64,000 nt of DNA. It comes from Bufo bufo. Lineage: Eukaryota; Chordata; Amphibia; Anura; Bufonidae. Positions 21,602 through 32,310 of this stretch are shown here, piece by piece. Position 1 is the stretch's first letter; every line of letters starts with the position of its first letter. The translations under genes were made by a program, and so were the position numbers. The DNA is taken from the NCBI RefSeq assembly GCF_905171765.1, contig NC_053389.1, forward strand, positions 781,516,772-781,580,771. Reading direction: 5' to 3'. The notes under the pieces are model-generated. The model was given only the letters and a program-made list of their open reading frames with translations. It did no database searches and was not told where the DNA came from.

Positions 21602-22349
21602 GGATGTATAGGGGCTCAATAACCTACAGCCTGGAGGGATTGCACCCACTATATCAACCCTGACACTAGTGCTGCTGTTTCTTTGTTTTATATATATATA
21701 TATATTTATACGCACACACCGACAAATATGCTGAATGAGCACACTGGGCGTGATGTGAACACAGCCTAATTGTGCTACCTGACATATGCTACAGCAACAA
21801 CATGAGAGCAAGATGACTGATGCTTCCCAATGACTACTTGATTGTTTTTTTCTTTCAATTCATCTTTCAAAACGGGGATGACAAAGGTTTTTAACAACTG
21901 ACAGTGATAGTTCTATAACCTCTTCATGTTAAACTGAACTCTCCTATGCCCCATATCTCAGATCAATGTCTGGAGTCAATAACTAAAGTGTCATGATGTT
22001 TGTTAAAGGGTTTTCCCACTGACATCATCTATAATCTACCTACAGGATAAATGTTAGCTCTCAGAGAATCCTCCCCATTATAGACTTTGAATGCCACCTA
22101 CCTACCTTCTTACCACATCTTATGACCTCATCAATGCCCTTGTGAATTAAAGAATGCAAAAATGACTCTTTCTACGATTGATTCCAGTAAGTTTAGCAAT
22201 AGCAATGAAAAATGTACAAGCCGTACCACTATTAACTCTGTGTGAAAAAAGTCTTTAATGTGTGACTGTCATTTTTTTTTATTAGAAAACAACATGTATG
22301 ATGTATATTATATACTGAAGACAGCTGTATGTAACATTTGGGGGCAGGC
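21602..22349. other. No gene; short TTAAAGGG repeat start
   Basis: A TA tract at 21690. TTAAAGGGTTTTCCCACTG at about 22005 resembles the left end of a TTAA-flanked MITE, but no right end was found. The rest looks unique. Confidence 0.4.
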
Positions 22350-22439
22350 CAGGGGCGTAACTAGAAGTGACTGGGCCCCACAGCAAATATTTGTAAGGGC
22401 CCCCTCAGGGCGCTTCGCACCTCCCTCCTCCTGTGTAAA

Positions 22440-23892
22440 CCCCACTCCTTTGGCACAGTGTAGAGGTATACTGTATAATGTGTGGCACAGTGTAGCGGTA
22501 TACTGTATATTGTGTGGCACAGTGTAGAGGTATACTGTATATTGTGTGGCACAGTGTAGAGGCATACTGTATATTGTGTGGCACAGTGTAGAGGTATACT
22601 GTATATTGTGTGGCACAGTGTAGAGGTATACTGTATATTGTGTGGCACAGTGTAGAGGCATACTGTATATTGTGTGGCACAGTGTAGAGGTATACTGTAT
22701 ATTGTGTGGCACAGTGTAGCAGTATACTGTATATTGTGTGGCACAGTGTAGAGGCATACTGTATATTGTGTGGCACAGTGTAGAGGTATTCTGTATATTG
22801 TGTGGCACAGTGTAGAGGCATACTGTATATTGTGTGGCACAGTGTAGAGGTATACTGTATATTGTGTGGCACAGTGTAGAGGTATACTGTATATTGTGTG
22901 GCACAGTGTAGAGGTATACTGTATATTGTGTGGCACAGTGTAGCTGTATACTGTATATTGTGTGGCACAGTGTAGAGGTATACTGTATATTGTGTGGCAC
23001 AGTGTAGAGGTATACTGTATATTGTGTGGCACAGTGTAGAGGTATACTGTACATTGTGTGGCACAGCATAGAGGTATACTGTATATTGTGTGGCACAGTG
23101 TAGAGGTATACTGTATATTGTGGGGCACAGTGTAGAGGTATACTGTATATTGTGTGGCACAGTGTAGAGGTATACTGTATATTGTGGGGCACAGTGTAAA
23201 TTTATACTGTATATTGTGTGGCACAGTGTAGAGGTATACTGTATATTGTGTGGCACAGTGTAGAGGTATACTGTATATTGTGTGGCACAGTGTAGAGGTA
23301 TACTGTACATTGTGTGGCACAGTGTAGAGGTATACTGTACATTGTGGGGCACAGTGTAGAGGTATACTGTATATTGTGGGGCACAGTGTAGAGGTATACT
23401 GTATATTGTGTGGCACAGTGTAGAGGTATACTGTATATTGTGTGGCACAGTGTAGAGGTATGCTGTATATTGTGTGGCACAGTGTAGAGGTATACTGTAT
23501 ATTGTGTGGCACAGTGTAGAGGTATACTGTACATTGTGTGGCACAGTGTAGAGGTATACTGTATTTTGTGTGGCACAGTGTAGAGGTATACTGTATATTG
23601 TGTGGCACAGTGTAGAGGTATACTGTATATTGTGTGGCACAGTGTAGAGGTATACTGTATATTGTGTGGCACAATGTAGATGTATACTGTATATTGTGTG
23701 GCACAGGGTAGAGGTATACTATATATTGTGTGGCACAGTGTAGAGGTATACTGTATATTGTGTGGCACGGTGTAGAGGTATACTGTATATTGTGGGGCAC
23801 AGTGTAGAGGTATACTGTATATTGTGGGGCACAGTGTAGAGGTATACTGTATATTGTGGGGCACAGTGTAGAGGTATACTGTATATTGTGTT
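22440..23892. repeat. 32-bp minisatellite, about 45 copies
   Basis: The unit is TGTGTGGCACAGTGTAGAGG plus TATACTGTATAT, with few variants. The array is interrupted by 23893-24192 and resumes for about five units at 24193-24345. The minus strand lacks stops in all three frames, so it yields long spurious open frames (up to 531 codons) with a 32-residue period (QYTVYLYTVPHN-like). No start context or family supports a gene. Confidence 0.95.
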
Positions 23893-23986
23893 TAATAGGA
23901 AAAGAGAAAAGAGAAATGTAGCAGCTCTCACTTGCCCTTCCTTTAGTTGTGAGCACGGATGGCCCGTGTCAGGTGCGGGCAGCAAA

Positions 23987-24192
23987 TGCAGAAAGAAGTT
24001 GAGAAAAATCCAGCTCCACTTTAAAGGAATGTGCGTTTATTCAGCTTGCGGTTAAAAACTCATCCATGAAATACAAAATTTAGCAGTCTTGACTGCTAAA
24101 TTTTGTATTTCATGGATGAGTTTTTAACCGCAAACTGAATAAACGCACATTCCTTTAAAGTGGAGCTGGATTTTTCTCAACTTCTTTCTGCA
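23987..24192. repeat. 206-bp near-perfect palindrome
   Basis: Arms of about 102 bp meet at 24089/24090 (TTTAGCAGTC TT GACTGCTAAA). The ends are TGCAGAAAGAAGTTGAG and its inverse. One mismatch is visible (GCTTGCGG versus CCGCAAAC). It lies inside the 32-bp minisatellite, which continues directly after it. Confidence 0.9.
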
Positions 24193-24345
24193 CTGTATAT
24201 TGTGTGGCACAGTGTAGAGGTATACTGTATATTGTGGGGCACAGTGTAGCGGTATACTGTATATTGTGTGGCATGGTATAGTGGTATACTGTATATTGTG
24301 GGGCACAGTGTAGCGGTATACTGTATATTGTGTGGCACAGTGTAT

Positions 24346-24900
24346 GCTATATGTGTAAAACAAACATATTTCATATGAAAACTTACAATTACTTGGCTTG
24401 GCCCTTGGGGATCTCGGACACCACTTCCACACTTGGCCGGGGGCTCGGCGGAGCTGATGTTGTGCTTTATCCTAATGAGAAAGATTTCATAATAAGGATT
24501 TGGAGAAGGGGCAGAGGGATAGCAGAGCAGGGAGAGGCTGGTGCTGCTACTAGGGGGTCATACCATGGGGGAGTAATAAAGCCCACCATAATGCCCCCCC
24601 AGTAGAAATAATTCTCCTTATAATGTGACAGTGCAAAAATACTCCCTTGTAATGCCCCCAGTTGAGCTAATGACCCCATTGTGCCCTTATAATGTCCCAG
24701 TATAAAATACCCCTATTTAGTGCCCCCAGTAAATTCCCCCATAGTGCTCCTCTCCCCCTTCCTGCTAGTGCCCCTCATAATGTACCAGTATAAAATTCCC
24801 CATATAGTGCCCCAGTAGATGCCCCTCAGTGTCCGGCCTCTGATAGGCTGCCGGCCTAGTGTCCCCCATAATGCCCCCCAATAATGTGCCAGTAAGTGTC
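24346..24900. repeat. Low-complexity 'GCCCCCAGTA' repeats
   Basis: After a short unique stretch the sequence becomes loose repeats of AATGCCCCCAGTAR and GTGCCCCTCATAATG type. They grade into the array that follows. No gene. Confidence 0.55.
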
Positions 24901-25625
24901 CCATAGATGCCCCCCATCATGTGCCAGTTTCAAGTGCCTCTCACCTCTCCCCCACATGTCCCAGTATCATAGTGCCATCTCCCCCCCCAATGTGCCAGTA
25001 TCAAGTGCCTCTCTCCTTCCCACCCCCCATGTGCCAGTATCATAGTGCCAAACCCCTCCATGTGACAGTATCAAGTGCCTCTCTCTCCCCCCCATGTCCC
25101 AGTATCATAGTGCCATCTCCCCCCCAAAAAAAGTGACAGTATCAAGTGCCTCTCCCCCCCATGTGCCAGTATCATAGTGCCAAACCCACCCATGTGCCAG
25201 TATCAAGTGCCAAACCCACCCATGTGCCAGTATCAAGTGCCAACCCCCCCACGTGCCAGTATCAAGTGCCTCTCTCCCCCCCCCCATGTGCCAGTATCAA
25301 GTGCCTCTCTCTTCCCCCCATGTCCCAGTATCATAGTGCCATCTCCCCCCCCAAAAAAGTGCCAGTATCAAGTGCCTCTCTCCCCCCCATGTGCCAGTAT
25401 CATAGTGCCAAACCCACCCATGTGCCAGTATCAAGTGCCAAACCCCCCCTTTCACGTGCCAGTATCAAGTGCCTCTCCCCCCCATGTGCCAGTATCAGGT
25501 GCCTCTCCCCCCCCATGTGCCAGTATCAGGTGCCAACCCCCCTCCCCCCCATGTGCCAGTATCAGGTGCCAACCCCCCTCCTCCCATGTGCCAGTATCAA
25601 GTGCCTCCCGCTCCCCCCATGACAG
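24901..25625. repeat. Minisatellite, CATGTGCCAGTATCAAGTGCC units
   Basis: About 20 imperfect units of 30-36 bp: CATGTGCCAGTATCA, then AGTGCC, then a variable C-rich tract. Length varies mainly through the C-runs. Pro/Ser/Cys-rich frames on the plus strand (CQYQVP repeats) are products of the array. Confidence 0.9.
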
Positions 25626-25756
25626 TAACAGTCCGGTATTAAAATAAATAAATAAACACTTCTACTTACCTCCATGTCAGCGATGCGATGCAGCCTCTTC
25701 CTGTGTCCCGCCCTGTATGTCCATATATGGAGTCAGTGCTTGTATTTCAGAAAAGT

Positions 25757-26500
25757 TTTTGCTGGGATTCGAACCCACAACCTTCATGTATCAAAGGCAA
25801 AGCATTTACCCACACAGCCATAAAGGCTGCCTTGCCACTGACTGAAAAAATATGAGACTTCTACTGTTATAGCTGGCTAAGTGTACATCTATACACATGA
25901 CAGCTTCCCCAAACACACCCAGCACTGCTATATCTCTATATGACAGCTGTCCCAGCACACTCAGCTCTGCTATATCTCTATATATGATAGCTGCCCCAGC
26001 ACACCCAGCTCTGCTACATCTATATATCTCTAAGTATTGCTATACAGTAGATAGATATATAGAGATATAGCAAAGCTGAGTGTGATGGGGCAGCTGTCAT
26101 GTGTATAGATATAGCAGAGCTGGGTGTGTTTGGGCAGCTGTCATGTGTATAGATGTAGCAGAGCTGGGTTTGCTGGGGCAGCTGTCATATATAGAGATAT
26201 AGTAGAGCTGAGTGTGCTGGTGCAGCTGTCATGTGTATTAGATGTAGCAGAGCTGGGTGTGCTGTGGCAGCTATCATATATAGAGATATAGCAGAGCTGA
26301 GTGTGCTGGGACAGCTGTCATATAGAGATATAGCATTGCTGGGTGTGTTGGGGCAGCTGTCATGTGTATAGATGTACACTTAGCCAGCTATAACAGTAGA
26401 AGTCTCATATTTTTTCAGTCAGTGGCAAGGCAGCCTTTATGGCTGTGTGGGTAAATGCTTTGCCTCTGATACATGAAGGTTGTGGGTACAAATCCCAGAC
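25757..26500. repeat. Inverted repeat with tRNA-like ends
   Basis: The outer arms (25757-25900 and 26365-26500) are inverted copies. Read from the minus strand, the left arm contains TGGCTGTGTGGGTAAATGC (A-box-like) and GTGGGTTCGAATCCCAGC (perfect B box/T-arm), about 45 bases apart, as in a tRNA gene. The plus-strand copy at 26432-26495 has the T-loop mutated (GGGTACAAATCCC). The centre (25900-26365) consists of diverged GCAGCTGTCATGTGTATAGA / GCAGAGCTGGGTGTGCTGG repeats arranged head-to-head around 26040. No acceptor-stem pairing was confirmed. Confidence 0.65.
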
Positions 26501-26658
26501 ACATCGGGAGACTTCAGGAGACAGTAAGATTAGATCACAATAGCGAAGGGGCCCTTAGACAAGAATCGATCATATTTAACTAACTTGAAAATAAACTGTC
26601 ACACACGCTGCCGGGCCCCGAAGCAGCTGCTTCCCCGATAGTTACGCCACTGGCAGGC

Positions 26659-27181
26659 TTCGCAGCCTGCCTCACCTCTCCCTTCCCCTACCTCTGGTTC
26701 TCTAGATGTGTCCTACGATATTTCAGACCAATCCTTGCCTATCTGACTAGCTGCCAGTGCTGTTTGCTGGCTCCCTATTATCACTGGGAAGATCAGTAGA
26801 GGAGAGGGCTGCAGCTATCAGTGCCAACGGTACATGTACTATGTTTCTGTATACCTACTGCCACCACTGATCGCTGCAGTCCCATTCCCCTCTATCTTCC
26901 CTGTGCTCACTAACTAATAGAAAAGCACAAGGAAGAGAGAAATGAGCAGAGATGCCAGCCATCAGCACTGACAGCAAGTCAGATAGGCAGAGAAAAATAT
27001 GAAATATAATAGGGCGCATGTAGGGAGACAGGGGCTTGGGTAGGGAGAGAAGAGGCAGGCTAAATTGGATTTAAATACACTGACTCGAGCATCGCGCTCG
27101 AGCACACGAGGTATTTGGCTGAGCATCGCAATGCTCAAGCCGAACTGATGTTTGGCCGAACATGCTCGCTCAAGACTAGTA
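26659..27181. other. No gene; short hAT-like repeat tail
   Basis: Unique-looking up to about 27080. Then comes CGAGCATCGCGCTCGAGC and GCCGAACATGCTCGCTCA followed by ACTAGT, which resembles the termini of the frog-type hAT MITE at 39648-41071. It is truncated by the next Tc1 element. Confidence 0.4.
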
Positions 27182-28670
27182 AGAATGTTTTGAACTTTTG
27201 ACTTTCAGGCTCCATATCTCACCATCCACTACAGCTTCGAACATGAGACTACCATCATTTTATAGATAATCATCTTGGCTATTGCATACATAAACTGGAC
27301 TTGCAATTATTTAGCATATGATTAGTTATGCAGATTCTTGTGATGTAACTGCATTGTTACTGTGATTTTTATTATGTTGTAAATCCACCTTTGGCTTTCG
27401 ACACTGCCTGAATTTTTCTGGGCATGCTCTTGATCAGATTTAAGCATGTCTCGACCTAAATCTGTTCCCAGGTCTCTTCTACACGTTCCCATTGTTGGTG
27501 CATACTGGTCAACTAAATTGGGTATGAATACAGCTTTTTCTTCAACTCTACCCACAAGTGTTCGATTGGGTTGAGGTCTTGGGATTATGGGGGCCATTCC
27601 AGCTCCTCTACTTCATTGTCATTGAACCATTTCTTCACCAATCTTGACATATGCTTTGGGTCGTTGTCCTGCTGGAACACTATTTTGCCCTTTTTATACC
27701 CATAGTACTCGAGTGTATAAAGTAACTTGTCTTGTAGGATACTCACATATAGCTCAGCATTGACACCATTGATCCTGGGCAAGTATCCAACACCTTTGGC
27801 TGTGGAACAACCCCATATAATCAGGTTTCCATCACTGAACTTGACAGTTCCTTCAATTTCTCGATCCGTTAGCCCCCGATTACCTTGTTTATTCCAGACC
27901 CATTTGCATCCATCAGATCCCAGTCTATTGACTTTAGTCTCATCTCTCCTAATCACCCAATCTTTCAATCTTCCACAGTTTTTTGCCAATGCTTCTTATG
28001 ACAATATTGAAGTCAAGGCTTCTTCACTTTTTTTCAGGCCACAATTTCAGAGTTGTGTAATGCCTGTCCCATGGCTCTTGCATGGATGTTTGTGATCTCA
28101 CTATTACGAAGCATACGAGCCACCTCCACTCCCATGTTTGTCAAGTCAGAACTGATAGACCTTGTGATGAGCTGACTTGTTGCCTTTGGAATGGATGGAT
28201 GGACTTCATTTCGTATGTTTCCAACTGTCATGGCAATCACATGTTGCAGTTTGGCAATTTTCTTGGCAGAGATACTGCTATCGATGAGCTAGATGATGCT
28301 GTTTCTCTTTTCTTGGGAAATCTTCTTCATGGCTGATTCTCGATTCAAACCAGTGACCTTTCTCTTAGGAATCAACCTAATAACACACTGAGCTATTAGG
28401 CAATGTGAGAACAGGTTGTAATTTGTAGTATACAAGAAGAAAAAGATTGTTTCACCACCAGGAGCAAAACAGTAACAATGCAGGTACATGACAAGAATCT
28501 GCATAACTAATCATATGCTAAATAGTTGCAAGTCCAATTTATGCCTGAGGTAGCCAAGATGATTGTCTATAAAATGATGGCAGTGTCACGTTCGAAGCTG
28601 TAGTTGCTAGTGAGATATGGAGCCTAAAAGTCAAAAGTTCAAAACATTGTTCCCTTTTTGCTCATCAGTG
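27182..28670 (-). mobile_element. Tc1/mariner element, left tip truncated
   Basis: Inverted repeats of about 165 bp: TTTTGAACTTTTGACTTT at 27188 is the inverse of AAAAGTCAAAAGTTCAAAA near 28626. The right end CTCATCAGTG is followed by TA (28671). The left end lacks the last ~20 bp. A broken transposase lies on the minus strand. The element borders a repeat fragment on the left and unique sequence on the right. Confidence 0.88.
27380..28333 (-). pseudogene. Tc1/mariner transposase, broken
   Basis: Probable start MKKISQEKRNSIIHLID at 28333, followed by a helix-turn-helix region (TVGNIRNEVHPS). A stop and frame change lie near 28034. The open piece 27585-27989 carries a WVWNKQG block, the second catalytic Asp in FQQDNDPKH and VEELEWPP. 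Just after its stop the frame continues with DLNPIEHLW (Glu) and KAKGGFTT. The first Asp motif is altered (IRRDETKVN). Several stops, so not functional. Confidence 0.82.
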
Positions 28671-28672
28671 TA

Positions 28673-29194
28673 TACAGTGGCATTCATATTCTTTGGTGGT
28701 GTTATCTTTATTTCATATAACCATAATGGTTCTTTTGCCATAAATACTAGAAATCTGACAATCTTCTCTAACAAAAATAAGTATATTCAGCTCTTTTCCG
28801 CTTTCAGTCATTCTTTGAAATACTTCCTGGGATTTTTCTGTTTTTGACAAACACCTCACTTTGTCTTATATATTTTAGAGGCTCTATTCATATTTTTTCA
28901 GTATCATTCTACTCTAGACACAAAGATTATTTGTTCTCTTCTGAGTTTTCTTATGATCTCTTGCAAGGAAGGGAGGTATGCCATATTTCAGCTGAACTTA
29001 CTGAATTTCATTACAGCTTGGTACAATTCTGTTCTCGGCCTGAACTGGAATCTAGAAACATCTCTGAGAGATATAGAGTCGAAGAGGATTTTAAAACAGA
29101 TGTGCACCTGGTCATAAAGGAGATTTTCAGGCTATTGTAGAGATTGTCATAGAATAACAAATAAAGGTGATCCACCCCTGGTCTCTATTTACTT
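28673..29194. other. No recognised feature
   Basis: AT-rich, unique-looking. A weak open frame (28844-29140) has no family resemblance that I recognise. Confidence 0.45.
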
Positions 29195-29202
29195 CTCTAA
29201 AG

Positions 29203-29339
29203 CAGGGGTGCTCAACCTGCAGCCCTCCAGCTATTGCAAAACTACAACTCCAAGCATGCTTGGAGAGCATACAGCTATTAGGGCCTGCTGGGAGTTGTAG
29301 TTTTGCAACAGCTGATGGGCCGCAGGTTGAGCATCCCTG
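29203..29339. mobile_element. 137-bp hAT MITE with perfect TSD
   Basis: The ends are CAGGGGTGCTCAACCTGC and its near-inverse GCAGGTTGAGCATCCCTG. A perfect 8-bp target duplication CTCTAAAG lies at 29195-29202 and 29340-29347. The interior has inverted ACTACAACTCC / GGAGTTGTAGT segments. The combination is diagnostic of the hAT superfamily. Confidence 0.95.
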
Positions 29340-29524
29340 CTCTAAAGCAATGATGGTTGGCTGTAATGGTGGTGTTAGTACAACACATGACCACACTAAT
29401 CTTGTATCGGTTTGGTGCATCATCACTGCAGCAATGTCAATGGTAACTTACCTTGACATAACATTTCTGGACATCCTTGGGAATCTGCATATGAGTGGCT
29501 CCTTCACCACGTCTGCATGTTTGA

Positions 29525-29821
29525 AAGGGTTGTCCCATTACAAACACATCCCCTATCCACAGGGTAGGGGATGTATCTGATCATTGGGGGCCCAACCACT
29601 AGAGCTTCCATTTTCTACCAGAACAGGTGCCCTGTGTTCCCCCATTTCAGTGGAACGGCAGTCACACATATGTACTGCTGTTCCATTCAACCGTACACAA
29701 CCGCCAGAGATAGCTGAGTACAAGAGCTTGGCTATCTCCAGCAGTCCCATAAAGTTGAATGGAGCAAATCAGACACTTATCCTGTCAATAGCGAATACAT
29801 TTTTGTAATGGGATAGCTTCT
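29525..29821. mobile_element. TTAA-type MITE, 297 bp
   Basis: The left end AAGGGTTGTCCCATTACA pairs with the right end TGTAATGGGATAGCTTCTT. It is followed on the right by TTAA (29822-29825) and on the left by TTGA, a mutated TTAA. Sub-terminal CCCCTATCC / GGGTAGGGG and TTCCATT/AATGGA segments are also inverted. Confidence 0.75.
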
Positions 29822-29879
29822 TTAAGCTGCAAGTGAATCCATACAGTCTCTGTGCACCTAAATCCTCAGAATGATCATA

Positions 29880-31128
29880 CACTACTAAAGTTAGGGATAT
29901 TTGGCTTTCAGGTGAAATTTATGGAAAACATAAAAAGTTCACGCTACAGTGATATCATGAAAGTAGGGTATACTGTATATATATATAGCCCCACAAAAAA
30001 ACTTCTCAAAAACTTATCATGTGGCCTTCAGCACCAATTACAGCTTTACAATGACGCCTCATGCTGTTCACAAGTTGAGGCATGGCATCTCATTCTTCTT
30101 CTGCTCATCAGTGAACAGCACAGAGGCCCACTCATCCCACATCCTGCTTGAAGCCTCGCAATGGCGAGGTACTGTTGTTATAAATTGTTAGGTGTCGTCT
30201 TGATCTCATGGTGTCAAAATGTGAACAGCATGATGAGAAGGACTTTTAAAAAACTATTTAAATTGAACCAGGAAATTTATTGGGCCAATCATGGATCAAA
30301 CACTGGTTGTGAATTTTGCCGTTAAGCTCCTTGTTAGAGAACAGCTGTCACTACCAGAGCTTTGGGACGTTCTCACAGCTCTGTTTCTCCACCCCTGTGA
30401 TGATGTCACTACTAGAGCTGGGAGGAGTTTTCTGTTTCCTTCCTCCCAGCTGCGTTTGATTTCCCTGCCTTTATATTCCCCCTCCTCCTATTGTAGGTGT
30501 GGATTATATTTCTCATTTGGGTTGTAGCTCTTGCTTGAGTATCTTCCCTTGCATGCTATCCTTTCACTGACCTGTGTTCTGCTGCAGCAAGTACTCCGGA
30601 TAGTGCCAGCCTGTCTTTGGATCCGTCTTCACTGCGGCTGCAGCCCCTTTAGCTAAGTGTGCAGACATTGTTGTGTATCTGTGTGTTTTCTGACTGGATC
30701 CGAGGCGACCACGGTTCCCTCCATATACTGAGCAGGGCACCGGTGGCCGTGCCCCTTCCACTATTGTAGGGGTTACAGTGGTCATCAGTCTTAGGTACGC
30801 GGGCATGCCTCCTTCCACCATTTGGATCCGGGCATGGGCTTAGCAGCATAGGGAGAGCTTTCGAGGGTCTGACAGGGGTAACCCTTTATCCTCCCTAGTT
30901 TGGGTCCGGTCAGTAGCTCTATTTTCTGTGCATGCTCTAGTTGCTCACATACAGCCGTGACAACAGCAAGTTGTGCAAAAAGTATTGAAACACTGAACAG
31001 TTGGACATGTGCATTCAAAAGTTTAGAGAAGGTCACATTAAGTTCATCTGTAAAAGTTAGAGTGCATTTTAGGTTCATCCTGAAATTTCTCCTACAAGCC
31101 AAATATCCCTAACTTTTTGCGAATAGTG
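29880..31128 (-). mobile_element. Tc1-like remnant hosting a solo LTR
   Basis: The ends share AAAGTTAGGGATATTTGGCTT in inverted orientation (29886 and about 31112). TA flanks the left end. Short transposase relics remain on the minus strand (AACTTGTGAACAGCATGAGG-like). The gene is largely deleted and then split by the LTR at 30346-30962. Confidence 0.65.
30346..30962 (+). mobile_element. Solo gypsy LTR
   Basis: The 617-bp sequence starts TGTCACTACC and ends GCCGTGACA. The target duplication ACAGC is perfect (30341-30345 and 30963-30967). Its middle (GACTGGATCCGAGGCGACC, GCACCGGTGGCCGTG) is related to the gypsy-1 LTR but clearly a different subfamily. Solo LTRs arise by recombination between the two LTRs of a full element. 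Confidence 0.93.
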
Positions 31129-31568
31129 TTTATGAAGTCACCCAAGGGTTGTTCTAAATGCAAATGCCAGATAAATATAATTTTGAGAGCAGGGTGGGTC
31201 TTTTCAGAAAACAACTGAGCATGCAGCTTTTTCTCAGAGGGTCACTTAAAGCAGGGAAAACCGTGTTATTTCTATGGAAAGTGCTTAATGGTTATTTATT
31301 TTCTTCAGTATTTTAGCTTTGCGGTGCTATGATCGATAACTTTAGCAGAGCCACATGACAGAATATAGTCTGCTGGAGCAACAAATTCTCCAGTCCCATT
31401 TCCAATGATGTCATAGGGTCAAGCTGACAGTATAGAAAAAGGGAGAAAGATAAAAGTCTGCACATCCAATTTTTATAGTAATCAATTGCTGCTAAGCAAC
31501 ATTTTAACATTCGTACAATTTTTGTTCAAACTGTATAAGCCCACTTTGCTATTGCATGGCGACCTCTT
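31129..31568. other. No recognised feature
   Basis: No repeat ends or coding potential recognised. Confidence 0.45.
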
Positions 31569-31572
31569 TTAA

Positions 31573-32310
31573 CCCCTTCCTGTTTTAAAGCTTCCTGTTT
31601 TTCGTTTTCATTATTAAATCCCTGCCTCACAAAAGCCATAACCTTTTTTGTTTTCCATTCATATAGCTGTTAAAAAGCTTTTGTGGGACAAGTTCTACTT
31701 TTTAATGGCACAATTTAATATTCCATATAATTTACTGGGAAACTGGAAAAAAAATATTAATGGTGCGGAATTGGAAAAAAACACAATTGTGCCACTGTTT
31801 TACAGGCTTTGTTTTTACGGCATTCACTGTATGGTAAAAATGGCATGCTACCTTTATTCTGCGGGTCTGTACAATTATAATTATACCAAATTTATATAGT
31901 TTTTGTTTTTGCATTTAAAAACTGAAAAACGTACATATAAAATTTTTTTTTGCATCGCCATATTTTGACACCCATAATTTATGGGGGATATGTCGTATTT
32001 ATTGATACTATTTTGGTGTAAGTATGAATTTTTGATGTCTTTTTATAAAAATTTTTGCAGGTGAAGTGACCAAAAACTTTGATTTGGCCATTTAGATTTT
32101 TTTTTTTCGTTATGACGTTCATCATATGGCATAAAGACTTTTATAGATTAAAAATTCAAGCATTTCAAGTACAGTGATACCAATTTAGTTTTTTTAATTG
32201 TTTAGATATTTTTATAGGTAAAATGGAAAAAGGGGAATTATTTGTAATTTTTTATTTGTTTATATTTTTATAGACTTCTCTTTACTTTTTTAAGTTTATT
32301 CTTAGTACTC
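31573..32310. repeat. AT-rich TTAA-family repeat, truncated
   Basis: It begins TTAACCCCTTCCTG (31569-31582), similar to the left end at 34628. Internal motifs also match the 34632-36838 family (GGCATTCACTGTATGG, TTTATTGATACTATTTTGG). The right end was not identified; the sequence runs into MITE sequence at about 32310. Confidence 0.5.

Larger units (their letters stand above)
22350..26652. mobile_element. hAT-like noncoding element with minisatellite cargo
   Basis: The left end is CAGGGGCGTAACTAG and the right end is TAGTTACGCCACTG. Both are followed inward by GGGCCCC. GCAGGC adjoins both ends (22344-22349, 26653-26658), a 6-bp match, shorter than the 8 bp normal for hAT. The element encodes nothing. 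Its 4.3 kb is mostly a 32-bp array, a second array of TGCCAGTATCAAGTGCC type and a foldback with tRNA-like ends. A right end of the same family lies at 60277. Confidence 0.6.

Noticed and set aside
22361..23956. 531-codon minus-strand open frame as a repeat protein
   Set aside because: Entirely produced by the 32-bp minisatellite; all three frames are open and no family, signal or start context is seen.
25146..25647. Proline/cysteine-rich secreted-like proteins
   Set aside because: Both plus-strand frames follow the C-rich minisatellite unit; no signal peptide.
25768..25850. Functional tRNA gene on the minus strand
   Set aside because: A and B boxes are present but I could not pair a proper acceptor stem, and the anticodon loop is irregular; more likely a tRNA-derived repeat.
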